The translations under genes were made by a program, and so were the position numbers. Positions 25,094 to 32,559 of a stretch of 59,679 nucleotides of DNA are shown piece by piece (position 1 is the first letter of the stretch; every line of letters starts with the position of its first letter). Origin of the DNA: SAR202 cluster bacterium Io17-Chloro-G6 (GTDB lineage Bacteria > Chloroflexota > Dehalococcoidia > UBA3495); contig MUCT01000020.1 in the NCBI GenBank assembly GCA_002816585.1, positions 1 through 59,679 on the forward strand, in the 5' to 3' direction. The notes beneath the pieces were generated by a model. That model saw nothing but the letters and a program-made list of their open reading frames with translations, was not told the origin of the DNA and made no database searches.

Positions 25094-25122
25094 ATATTAC
25101 CGCATTTACTGCAATACGTCAA
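25094..25122 (-). promoter_or_regulatory. promoter and probable operator of the toxin-antitoxin pair
   Basis: On the minus strand, TTGACG (25117-25122) and TAATAT (25094-25099) are separated by exactly 17 bases. The stretch TATTACCGCA/TACTGCAATA over this promoter is an imperfect inverted repeat (7 of 10 positions) and could bind the ribbon-helix-helix antitoxin. Confidence 0.7.
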
Positions 25123-25380
25123 AACCAGCCACTCTTAGTAGCCTGATCTTCGCGGTGGGGTCGGTTAAGTTCCACGCTGGATATTGCGCAGCTGGCCGAC
25201 GGCAGATCACGCCTATCCTAGCCTGCGGGGGCAATGGGGTCAAGCAGACTGCCAACGACCTTGCCTGGCACCGTTTCGCCGCCTTTGTGCTATAGTTTAT
25301 TGGCCGTCTTGACAGGCCTGGTTGCCCGTAAATCTTGAGCGTGGCGGTCCAAAATCCCAAGCATGGTTAGGAACACTTTC
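25123..25380. other. intergenic region between the toxin-antitoxin promoter and serA
   Basis: No gene is supported in this stretch. It holds an extended -10 box, TGCTATAGT at 25288-25296, which may serve serA, and a TTGACA word near 25304 without a good -10. No riboswitch or tRNA structure was recognised. Confidence 0.4.
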
Positions 25381-26967
25381 ATGCCCAAAATTCTAGTGGC
25401 AGACCCCATCGGCGCAGAGGGTGTTGAGCTACTCCAATCCCGCGCCGAAGTGGACGTTAAGACTGGAATGAAACCCCCGGAACTGCTGGAAATGATCAGC
25501 GGCTACGAGGGTCTGGTGGTCCGCAGCGAAACGAAGGTCACAAAAGAGGTCATCGAGACCGCCAAGAAGCTGCAGGTGGTTGGCCGCGCTGGCATCGGCG
25601 TCGACAACATAGACTTGGACGCCGCCACCAGCGCCGGCATCGCAGTGGTCAACGCACCCACTGGCAACACCGTGGCGGCAGCCGAGCACACCATGGCTTT
25701 GATGTTGGCCCTGTCGAGGAATGTGCCCACCGCCCATCAGTCACTGAAATCGGGCGAATGGAAGCGCAGCGCCTTCATGGGCATCGAGGTCCGCAACAAG
25801 ACCCTGGGCATCTGCGGATTGGGGCGGGTAGGCTCGGAAGTGGCCCGCCGCGCCCAGAGCTTTGATATGAGACTGGTTGGTTACGACCCTTTCGTGTCAC
25901 CCGACTACGCCCGGCGAATGGGCATCGAACTGCTATCTCTGGAAGAGCTGTTGGCCCAGTGCGATTTCATCACCCTGCACACGCCGCTCACCGACGGCAC
26001 GCGTCACATGATTGGCGGCAGAGAGGTGGGGCTGCTCAAACCCGGCGCAAGGCTCATCAATGTGGCCCGGGGCGAGTTGGTGGACGAAACGGCGATCCTG
26101 GACGGGCTGGAATCGGGGCAGTTGAGCGGCGTCGCGCTGGATGTTTTCGCCCAGGAACCACCGCAGAACTTGGCTCTGATAGAGCATCCCAAGATTGTGG
26201 TGACACCTCACCTTGGAGCTTCCACCGAAGAGGCTCAGCGGGAGGTTGCGATCGAGGCGGCCGAGCAGGTGTTGGCAGTATTGAACGGCGAACCGGCCCG
26301 GAATACGGTCAATGCACCTTTTGTCCCTCCTGAGGTGCATGCGGTCCTGGCCCCATATATGCCGGTTGCCATGGTGGTGGGGAAGCTGCTGACCCATCTA
26401 GCCCAGGGCCAGTTCTTGGGCATCACCATCAGTTACGAGGGCGAGATTGCAGAACACGACACCCGCACTCTGCAGGCGGCGGTCTTGGCCGGTCTCCTGG
26501 AGCCTGTCAGTACGGGCCAGGTCAACCTCATCAACGCGCCCGTCTTGGCCAGGGAGCGCGGCCTCAATATTACCGAGCAACACAACACCTCGGCCCAGGA
26601 GTACTCCAGCATCGTCAGCGCCACGATAGAGACGAGCGCGGGCAAAATCACTTTGGCTGGAACGTCCTTGAGGAACGAGCCCCATATCGTCAAGATCGAC
26701 GATTACTGGCTGGACATCGCACCCACCACGCCTTATATGCTATTCGTCGACAATCAAGACCAGCCGGGTTCTATCGGCGCAGTGGGCACCATCGCCGGCC
26801 GGCACAACATCAACATCAGCTTCATGGAAGTGGGACGCCTCAACCTGCGGGGCCGGGCGATGATGGTCATCGGACTAGACGATCCCGTTCCTCCCAAGGT
26901 GATGGAAGAAATCAACAGTCTGCCCCACATCTTCAATGCCAGACTGGCCCACTTGGGAACTCGATAA
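25381..26967 (+). CDS. serA: D-3-phosphoglycerate dehydrogenase (SerA)
   Basis: SerA catalyses the first step of serine synthesis, 3-phosphoglycerate to 3-phosphohydroxypyruvate with NAD. The product has 528 residues, the long form. The substrate domain starts PKILVADPIGAEGVELL. The Rossmann motif is GICGLGRVGSEVARRA. The catalytic Arg is in INVARGELVDE and the catalytic His in VTPHLGASTEEAQ. An intervening ASB domain (residues about 325-455) is followed by an ACT domain (LFVDNQDQPGSIGAVGTIAG) that usually binds serine for feedback inhibition. TTAGGAA precedes the ATG at 25381, so it is preferred over the ATG at 25363. Confidence 0.95.
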   Translation: MPKILVADPIGAEGVELLQSRAEVDVKTGMKPPELLEMISGYEGLVVRSETKVTKEVIETAKKLQVVGRAGIGVDNIDLDAATSAGIAVVNAPTGNTVAAAEHTMALMLALSRNVPTAHQSLKSGEWKRSAFMGIEVRNKTLGICGLGRVGSEVARRAQSFDMRLVGYDPFVSPDYARRMGIELLSLEELLAQCDFITLHTPLTDGTRHMIGGREVGLLKPGARLINVARGELVDETAILDGLESGQLSGVALDVFAQEPPQNLALIEHPKIVVTPHLGASTEEAQREVAIEAAEQVLAVLNGEPARNTVNAPFVPPEVHAVLAPYMPVAMVVGKLLTHLAQGQFLGITISYEGEIAEHDTRTLQAAVLAGLLEPVSTGQVNLINAPVLARERGLNITEQHNTSAQEYSSIVSATIETSAGKITLAGTSLRNEPHIVKIDDYWLDIAPTTPYMLFVDNQDQPGSIGAVGTIAGRHNINISFMEVGRLNLRGRAMMVIGLDDPVPPKVMEEINSLPHIFNARLAHLGTR

Positions 26968-27040
26968 GCAGCCAGAACCAGACAATGCAGAACGACGTAT
27001 GGCCAGAGAACCGAAGCGTTAGATATCGGAGAGGACCAAC

Positions 27041-28090
27041 ATGGGCGATAAGATCGGAATCATGGGCGCCGGGGCGCTGGGCAGTTACGTAGGCGCGTTC
27101 TTGAGCAAGATCGGTGAGGACGTGACCTTCGTCGACATGTGGCCGGAACATGTAACGAAGATGCAAAAAGACGGTCTTCACGTTACCGGCAGTCAGGGAC
27201 CGTTCACTGTCCCGGTGAAGGCCATGGGTTTGACCGACGCCCAGAAAATCTCAGAGCCCTTCGATTTCGTTTTTATCTCCGTCAAGTCTTACGACACCGA
27301 GTGGGCCACCCACTTCATCAAGCGTTACGTGCGGGAAGACGGTTTCTTCGTCTCTCTGCAGAACTGCTGGAACGACGTGCCCATGGGCGAGATAGTAGGG
27401 CCAACACGCCAACTCGGCTGCATCGCATCCCACATCGAGGTTGCTTTGTGGGAACCGGGACTCGTTACCCGCGGCGGAGCAGTGGGCCGGGACTCGGGCC
27501 ACCACGTGTTCCGAGTCGGCGAGCAGGACGGGCGGATCACGCCCCGCGCCGAGAAAGTGGCCGCCCTGTTGGACAACATTGACGGCGCGTACGCCTCGGA
27601 TAACCTATGGGGCGAACGCTGGGCCAAGCTGTGCCAGAACTCCATGGGCAACGGCCTCTCCGCCTCCACAGGTCTGGGCTCTCAGCAGATGGCCGAGGAC
27701 CCCCGCTGCCGCTCGATCCGCATCCACCTGGCCAAGGAAGGCGCGAAGGTCGGCCTGGCCATGGGCTTGAAGGTGGTCAGCATCCAGGGCACGCCCGCCG
27801 AGACGTGGGCCGACGCCGACAAGGGGGACGTGTTCGAGGAACTCGACGCCTTCATGGCCTCCCACGGCGGCCGGGTCAACTGGCTGGCGTCCATGGCCCA
27901 GGACGTGTACAAGGGCCGCCGCTCAGAGATCAACTTGATGAACGGCTTGGTGGCCGGGAAGGGCCGGGAGGTGGCCATCCCAACTCCCTACAACGACGCG
28001 GTGATCGAGGTCATGAATGGCATCGACGACGGCACGCTGGCCCAAAGCGATTCCCACGTGGACCGAATCTTAAAGGCGGTTGGCCGCTAG
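27041..28090 (+). CDS. ketopantoate reductase family protein (ApbA/PanE-like)
   Basis: The product is a 349-residue NAD(P)-dependent 2-dehydropantoate 2-reductase-like protein. The Rossmann motif GIMGAGALGSYVGAFLSKIG is at the N-terminus. FDFVFISVKSYDTEWA and SLQNCWNDV fit the nucleotide-binding domain. The C-terminal helical domain contains WAKLCQNSMGNGLSASTG, corresponding to the catalytic Lys/Asn region. It is longer than typical PanE (about 300 residues). Several such paralogs exist in catabolic bacteria, so true pantothenate synthesis is not assured. GGAGAGG precedes the ATG. It follows serA by 73 bases and may be co-transcribed. Confidence 0.85.
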   Translation: MGDKIGIMGAGALGSYVGAFLSKIGEDVTFVDMWPEHVTKMQKDGLHVTGSQGPFTVPVKAMGLTDAQKISEPFDFVFISVKSYDTEWATHFIKRYVREDGFFVSLQNCWNDVPMGEIVGPTRQLGCIASHIEVALWEPGLVTRGGAVGRDSGHHVFRVGEQDGRITPRAEKVAALLDNIDGAYASDNLWGERWAKLCQNSMGNGLSASTGLGSQQMAEDPRCRSIRIHLAKEGAKVGLAMGLKVVSIQGTPAETWADADKGDVFEELDAFMASHGGRVNWLASMAQDVYKGRRSEINLMNGLVAGKGREVAIPTPYNDAVIEVMNGIDDGTLAQSDSHVDRILKAVGR

Positions 28091-28198
28091 GGCCGGGCGG
28101 CGCAGCCGCGTTTTCTGTACGTAACCCGATGATTATCGCGAATTCCAGCGGTGGTAGGCGCGATGAGCGGTCCCATCCCACTATATGGAGGTAACCAG

Positions 28199-28654
28199 TT
28201 GATTATCAGAGTAGAGCCAGCCGAGTTCTTCATGTACCGGGTGATATTGATTGCCAATCTGGAAAACCCGGACCCGGAGGACCAAGATATACGGGACTAC
28301 ATGGAAGCCAATGAATTGGAGCCCAAATACCGGAGCGAGGGCGACTATGAAGGGCATCGCAGCGAATCGATGCAGTTCGGCGGCTGTTATTTAGGGAGGC
28401 ACACCGGAGAGATCAACTTGATCCAGCAAAGGTATATCGAACAAGAACTGATCTCCCATGAGATCAACCGCCACCTCGGCGAGTCTGACCAGCCGGTGGA
28501 GATCCCAGAGGAAAGACGGGAAGGAGCCGTTGCGGAACTTCTCACGAACTTCCACAACGACGATGCCTTCAAGAAGTTGGACGATGGCACGTACGAGGTG
28601 GCGCTGGATGGAGAAGCGGTCCGGGAGGCTGCCAGGAACCTGCTTGGGAACTAA
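28199..28654 (+). CDS. uncharacterised protein
   Basis: I do not recognise a family. The 151-residue product is acidic. It contains MYRVILIANLENPDPEDQDIR near residue 12, a central CYLGRHTGEINLIQQRYIEQ, and a HEINRH segment that is not a standard HExxH metal site. A C-terminal amphipathic part follows (AVREAARNLLG). The start is TTG at 28199, chosen because GGAGGT lies 6 bases upstream. Earlier in-frame starts at 28151 and 28163 lack such a site. A perfect 38-bp hairpin terminator follows, so the reading frame looks like a real, single transcription unit. Confidence 0.65.
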   Translation: MIIRVEPAEFFMYRVILIANLENPDPEDQDIRDYMEANELEPKYRSEGDYEGHRSESMQFGGCYLGRHTGEINLIQQRYIEQELISHEINRHLGESDQPVEIPEERREGAVAELLTNFHNDDAFKKLDDGTYEVALDGEAVREAARNLLGN

Positions 28655-28691
28655 AAGAAAGGTTTGATACCGGGAAGAAAAACGGGAAGAA

Positions 28692-28729
28692 AAAGAGGTC
28701 CGTCCTTCCGCGGAAGGACGGACCTCTTT
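28692..28729. terminator. perfect palindromic bidirectional terminator
   Basis: AAAGAGGTCCGTCCTTCC is followed at once by its exact reverse complement, with CGCG at the tip, giving an 18-bp GC-rich stem flanked by A-rich and T-rich ends. It sits between the uncharacterised gene (plus strand, ends 28654) and the tRNA-Gly gene (minus strand), and can stop transcription in both directions. Confidence 0.85.
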
Positions 28730-28741
28730 CAATTTACGAGG

Positions 28742-28815
28742 TGGAGCGGGTGATGGGAATCGAACCCACATGACCAGCTTGGAAGGCTGGAGCTCTACCA
28801 CTGAGCTACACCCGC
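28742..28815 (-). tRNA. tRNA-Gly (anticodon UCC)
   Basis: Read on the minus strand, a 7-bp acceptor stem GCGGGTG/CACCCGC encloses a D arm with GTAGCTCAGTGGTAGAGC, an anticodon stem CCAGC/GCTGG with loop CTTCCAA (anticodon TCC), a short variable loop, and a T arm with GTGGGTTCGATTCCCAT. The 3' CCA is encoded, after discriminator T. Length with CCA is 74 bases. The anticodon reads GGA and GGG glycine codons. Confidence 0.95.
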
Positions 28816-28831
28816 CGAATGGGACTATCGA

Positions 28832-28861
28832 ATTATAGTGGCTTAGGTTGAGACGTGCCAG
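28832..28861 (-). promoter_or_regulatory. promoter of tRNA-Gly
   Basis: On the minus strand, a perfect TATAAT (28832-28837) lies 16 bases before the tRNA 5' end. CTGGCA (28856-28861) lies 18 bases further upstream as a fair -35. Confidence 0.6.
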
Positions 28862-28932
28862 ACCGTATGGTGACTCAGTCTCGATGATTGGATAAAATGC
28901 CTCTCACAAATATGAGGCGCAGGAGGTCGCAA

Positions 28933-29322
28933 ATGCCGTTGGAACGGAAGGAGTATCCCGACATTGCGCCCGCAGGCCCGACCTACAGCCGGGCGGTGAA
29001 GGCGGGCAACATGCTCTTTATCTCAGGGTGCACGGCCCGGGGCACACCCTCGCAGGGCAAATCCATGATGGAACAACTGGACGTGACCCTTGGCCGCCTT
29101 GTGGGCGTGGCCGCGGCTGAGGGCGCAGGTCCCGGAAACTTCGCCAAGTTGACCTGCTTCGTGACCAGCATCGCCGATTACCAGCTCGACTCCCAGGAGC
29201 AGAGGGCGTTATTCGCCAAGCATTTTCAGGAACAATACCCGGCGAACTCGCTCATCGAGATCAGCGCCCTGGCCGAGCCGGGACTGGACGTGGAGATCGA
29301 AGCGATTGTAATTCTGGACTAA
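28933..29322 (+). CDS. RidA/YjgF/UK114 family protein
   Basis: The product is a 129-residue protein of the RidA family, whose best-known members deaminate reactive enamine or imine intermediates from PLP enzymes. The N-terminal Tyr region and YSRAVKAGNMLFISGCTARG match the family. LGRLVGVAAAEGAGPGNFAKLTCFVTS and NSLIEISALAEPGLDVEIEAIVIL form the trimer-interface strands. The usual substrate-binding Arg (R105 in RidA, motif 'RxxV') is replaced by NSLIEI, so it is probably a Rid subfamily other than archetypal RidA. AGGAGGT lies 6 bases before the ATG at 28933, so the longer frame from 28888 is rejected. Confidence 0.85.
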   Translation: MPLERKEYPDIAPAGPTYSRAVKAGNMLFISGCTARGTPSQGKSMMEQLDVTLGRLVGVAAAEGAGPGNFAKLTCFVTSIADYQLDSQEQRALFAKHFQEQYPANSLIEISALAEPGLDVEIEAIVILD

Positions 29323-29324
29323 CA

Positions 29325-29398
29325 CCGTGGTTCAACGGGCTCACCATGAGCGGGCGGTTACCTCGTTTCCGCTCATCCTGAGCCTGTCGAAGGATCAT
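29325..29398. repeat. palindromic repeat (family B)
   Basis: CCGTGGTTCAACGGGCTCACCATGAGCGG is followed after 16 bases by an imperfect reverse complement containing CGCTCATCCTGAGCCTGTCGAA. This is the widespread TCCTGAGCCTGTCGAAGGA palindrome. It lies in the gap between the convergent RidA and molybdopterin genes. A decayed relative is inside queA at 1341-1391. Confidence 0.75.
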
Positions 29399-29466
29399 AA
29401 GGACGGTGGATCTGATTCTTAGAACGGTCTCTAACTGACTCGGCCCTTCGTCTCACTCGGAATACC

Positions 29467-30165
29467 CTACCAGACGTCGCCAACATCACCCCGGTCGGAG
29501 AGGCCCAACTCAGCCCAGTAGCCCTTTCGGCCGTCCGTGACCACCTCCAGCCGCTGGACCCACTTGGCCCACTGATAACCGTATTTGCCCGGCACGGCCA
29601 GCCGCAGGGGGTACCCAAACTTGGGCAACTTTTCTCCGTTGGTGGTGTGGACCAAGAACGCCTCCCCCTCCAGCAAGTCCTTCACCTCTAAAGAGACGTA
29701 GTACCCGTCGAGGCAGTGAAAGACGACCCGGCGGGCCCCTGGACTAACGCCGGCTTGTTCCAGCAGGAGCTGGACGGCCACGCCAGCCATGACTGAGTTG
29801 TTGCGAAACCCTCCGACGCAGTCCATGCGCACTTGCCGATCGACCCGGGGCAACGCCATCAGGTCTTGCCACGACAAGGACAAAGGGCGGTCCACTGCGC
29901 CGTCTATCGTCAAGAGGAAGCTATCGAGATCAACTTGGGGGATGCCCCAATATGCCAGGCTGCCCAGGTCTTTGATGGGCGTGATCTCGGTCTGATCATC
30001 AATCTTAAGGAGCCGTTTTTCGAACAACACGGCCTTGATGAACAGTGCAGTCACCCCTCGGCGCGGTTTGTATGGAATCGACTTCCAGAGGAACGCCATG
30101 GCCCGCAGCACGGTGGTATTTCCACCCACCGTGATCAACGCTTTTCGGTAGGCCCGTGCAATCAA
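29467..30165 (-). CDS. molybdopterin-dependent oxidoreductase (sulfite-oxidase/YedY-type domain)
   Basis: The product is a 232-residue protein with one oxidoreductase molybdopterin-binding domain, the fold of sulfite oxidase and MsrP/YedY. The likely Mo-coordinating residue is Cys116 in RMDCVGGFRNNS. Other family landmarks are LTIDGAVDRPLSLSWQDLMALPRV, YYVSLEVKDLL and YGYQWAKWVQRLEV near the end. There is no clear Tat signal, although the first about 50 residues are basic and hydrophobic. TTG at 30165 is the start, with AAGGAG 5 bases upstream. It is encoded divergently from the DUF3179 gene with a 218-base gap, so the two may share regulation. Confidence 0.87.
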   Translation of the reverse strand: MIARAYRKALITVGGNTTVLRAMAFLWKSIPYKPRRGVTALFIKAVLFEKRLLKIDDQTEITPIKDLGSLAYWGIPQVDLDSFLLTIDGAVDRPLSLSWQDLMALPRVDRQVRMDCVGGFRNNSVMAGVAVQLLLEQAGVSPGARRVVFHCLDGYYVSLEVKDLLEGEAFLVHTTNGEKLPKFGYPLRLAVPGKYGYQWAKWVQRLEVVTDGRKGYWAELGLSDRGDVGDVW

Positions 30166-30383
30166 AATAGCTCCTTAGCCCGTCGATGAGCGTGTGGCAG
30201 TCGACTTCGGCGTCTCCGTCCACATCATGTGGATTCCACAGGTCTGATACAGTTGCGTTACGGCGCATCCAGCTTTATTCCACAGCATCTAATCTTGGTA
30301 CAAAGCCAAAAATTAGGCGGCCGCGAACCGTGATGTTGGGGGTGTCGGCAGGCGGCCGCGATTTAGCGGGGCGTATTTGATCT

Positions 30384-31502
30384 ATGGGATTTCCTCTCAG
30401 CAAGTCCAGCACAATCATTGTCTTTCTTTTATTGGCCCTGGTCGCCGCAGTGATCTTCATGTCTCAGATACGTAGTTTCTTCCTGAATCTGCGCGCCGAA
30501 ACGGTCACCATCGCAGACCCGTCAGTCCCCGGCTCCAACGGAACCCTGGACCTCAAGATCGTCACTGTACTAGGCCGAGACGGCATACCGGCAATCTTAG
30601 ACCCGGTGTTCGCCTCGCGGGCAGAGGCCTTGGCACAGATGGATCCGTCCGAGAGAGTCTTGGGCGTTTCCATCAACGGCGACCACCGGGCCTATCCCCT
30701 CAACCTGCTCTCCCGTCACGAGGTAGTCAATGACACAGTTGGCGGTATCCCCATTGCCGTCACCTGGTGACCCCTCTGCTTCACGGGCATTGTATATGCC
30801 CGAGAGATCGAGGGAACGGTGCACACCTTCGGAGTGTCGGGCAAGCTCATCATGAACGCGGTAGTCATGTACGACCACCAGACCGATACGCTTTGGAGCC
30901 AGTTCCTGAGCCGGGGCGTCAAGGGCCCCCTGTCCAACCAGGCCTTGGAGATCGTTCCCGCGGTCCAGACCACCTGGCAGCAATGGCTGAACCTGCACCC
31001 CGACACGCTGGTCCTGGACAAGCGGGGGGCCTACGGGGGCGATCGGTATGAGGGATACTACGCCAGCGGCTCGGCGGGGATCCTGGGCGAGGCCAACAAA
31101 GACAAACGCCTGCCCAGCAAGGAATTGGTCATGGGCATGGCTGTCTCTGGTCAGGCCAAGGCCTATCCCTTTGGCGCCATTTCCGAACAGCCCGTGATCA
31201 ACGACCACTTCGCTGGAGTGCCGGTGGTGGTCGCCTTCGAGCCCATATCCGAGAGCGGGGCGGCCTTCGAGCGGCGGCTGGACGGCAGGACTCTGACCTT
31301 CGAGCCCGCCGAGGTGCGGGAGGGCGTCACGTTGATGCGGGACCTGGAAACCGGCAGTCATTGGCAGGTGTTGACCGGCCAGGCCATCGACGGGCCATTG
31401 TTCGGTCAGCGGCTGGAGAGGTTGCCGTCTCACTACTCCTTCTGGTTCGCCTGGAGCGATTTCCATCCGGAGACGGAATTGTACGGGTTTTCCGCCGGTT
31501 AA
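30384..31502 (+). CDS. DUF3179 membrane-anchored protein, candidate selenoprotein (in-frame UGA at 30768)
   Basis: The frame runs 372 codons with a single in-frame TGA at codon 129. Upstream it reads HEVVNDTVGGIPIAVTW and downstream PLCFTGIVYAREIEG. This matches the DUF3179 consensus HEIVNDTVGG-P-VTYCPLC, with the UGA replacing the first Cys of the CPLC motif. Both halves carry the rest of the family (TFGVSGKL, YDHQTDTLWSQF, YPFGAISEQPVINDHFAGVPVVV) with no other damage. Residues about 9-29 form one membrane anchor, so the domain probably lies outside the cytoplasm. A hairpin just after the UGA meets bacterial SECIS rules. I read it as Sec129-Pro-Leu-Cys132, a UxxC redox motif. The alternatives are a nonsense mutation or a sequencing error. 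The biochemical role of DUF3179 is unknown to me. Its 3' end overlaps the chlorite-dismutase-family gene by 4 bases. Confidence 0.8.
30768..30814 (+). promoter_or_regulatory. candidate bacterial SECIS element after the in-frame UGA
   Basis: The UGA is at 30768-30770. Bases 30784-30790 (CGGGCAU) pair fully with 30796-30802 (AUGCCCG), leaving the loop UGUAU. After an A-A mismatch, three more pairs follow, and a lower stem joins CCCUC (30772-30776) to GAGGG (30810-30814). Published rules for bacterial SECIS ask for an apical loop 16-37 bases from the UGA with a G in its first two positions. Here 20 bases intervene and G is second. Folding energy was not computed. Confidence 0.65.
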
Positions 31503-32332
31503 TCCCGGGCCAAGAAATCCGCCGCGCTCCGGACCCGGCGGCCCCACCATTCCGGGCCTTCCAGCACATACTTCCACTCGGGATTCTGCGCGGTGTCCCG
31601 GAGCCCGGCCATCACCTCTCGAAAAACCGGGGCGTCGGCTTCGGCGAACTCGAAGTAGCCGACGAAATCGTAGCTACCCTCCAGGCCATATCCGTCCGGG
31701 GCGTGGACCAGCCGGCGGTTGATGCCGGGGACGCCTGCCGCTGAGGCCAGGGCGTGTCCCTTGACCACCATCTCCTCGTTCTCGTCGTACCGGGGCAAGA
31801 AGAAACTCTCCCGGTGCAGGAAATCCATCTGCCACCAGGCGTCGGTCTTGTTCATGGGTGTCACCGCCGCCAGCGGATACTTGTCGCCTGGGCCGGGCGG
31901 CATGGCATGGGCGTAGGCGAACTCCGCCATGGCGTAGCTGGTGTAGCTGCGGGGCCGCATCACCCCAGCCAGGGTCTCCACTGAGCCTCCCGTCCGTTCT
32001 ATCAGCGGAGTCAACCCAATCTCGTATTCTTTGATGGGCTCCAATGAAGCGCACTCCAGGCGTATGAGTCCATGGGCATCGGACACCGCCGGATGGCCTA
32101 TCTGCTGCTCGGATGTCAGCCCGGCCTCTGCCCGCAGCAACTGGAACCGCCCCCGCTCAAACGCCTCGTCCGACGGCGGCCCTTCAATGTCATGGGCATT
32201 TTCCATGCCCTGGCCCAGCAAATCCAAGGCTTCGGCCAACTCCCCATCGGCCCCGCCGTCACCAAAAGTAACAAACAGGAATAGCTGGTGCCCGGTAACG
32301 GTGGTGGTCATGTTGAGGTCGGCTGGTTGCAT
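31499..32332 (-). CDS. chlorite dismutase family heme protein
   Basis: The product is a 277-residue protein with two ferredoxin-like halves. The C-terminal half aligns with chlorite dismutase: [10 protein letters not shown] (Trp166-Trp167), proximal His193 in [12 protein letters not shown], Arg206 in [26 protein letters not shown], and a final [14 protein letters not shown]. The spacing from His193 to Arg206 is 13, the same as proximal His170 to catalytic Arg183 in Dechloromonas chlorite dismutase (from memory). Coproheme decarboxylases (HemQ) lack this Arg, so the active site looks closer to true chlorite dismutase. The start at 32332 is chosen over 32311 on weak evidence. The gene is convergent with the DUF3179 gene, overlapping by 4 bases. 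Confidence 0.72.
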   Translation of the reverse strand: MQPADLNMTTTVTGHQLFLFVTFGDGGADGELAEALDLLGQGMENAHDIEGPPSDEAFERGRFQLLRAEAGLTSEQQIGHPAVSDAHGLIRLECASLEPIKEYEIGLTPLIERTGGSVETLAGVMRPRSYTSYAMAEFAYAHAMPPGPGDKYPLAAVTPMNKTDAWWQMDFLHRESFFLPRYDENEEMVVKGHALASAAGVPGINRRLVHAPDGYGLEGSYDFVGYFEFAEADAPVFREVMAGLRDTAQNPEWKYVLEGPEWWGRRVRSAADFLARD

Positions 32333-32448
32333 GTCACAATGTCCTAGTTGAAGGATCGAGGGATCGTAATAGATCGTCTTGCGTAAGAAAACCTGGCTCC
32401 ATGAAAAGGATATTGCTTCAGGCTCGTTCCCGCCATCCCCCACCATCC

Positions 32449-32477
32449 TTGAGCGCCACCCTATATATCGGTACAAT
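32449..32477 (+). promoter_or_regulatory. promoter of the methylmalonyl-CoA mutase operon
   Basis: TTGAGC (32449-32454) and TACAAT (32472-32477) are separated by 17 bases. They lie 32 bases before an in-frame ATG at 32509 and 82 bases before the preferred start at 32560. Confidence 0.55.
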
Positions 32478-32559
32478 TGGTGGGCCGAGCGGACCTGGGG
32501 ACTGGATTATGTCGTTTGTACCCCTTAATCGGCGGCTCAGCGATTTTTTGGAGTTGGGT

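Noticed and set aside
30005..30268. Open frame on the minus strand with an EF-hand/dockerin-like VDGDAEVDCHTLIDGL segment
   Set aside because: It overlaps the molybdopterin gene in another frame for half its length, and a single Asp-rich loop is not enough to support a dockerin gene.
30768..30770. UGA read as Trp or Gly by a variant genetic code
   Set aside because: Many intact genes in the window end in TGA (for example nusB and coxS), and their frames do not continue usefully past it, so TGA is a normal stop here.
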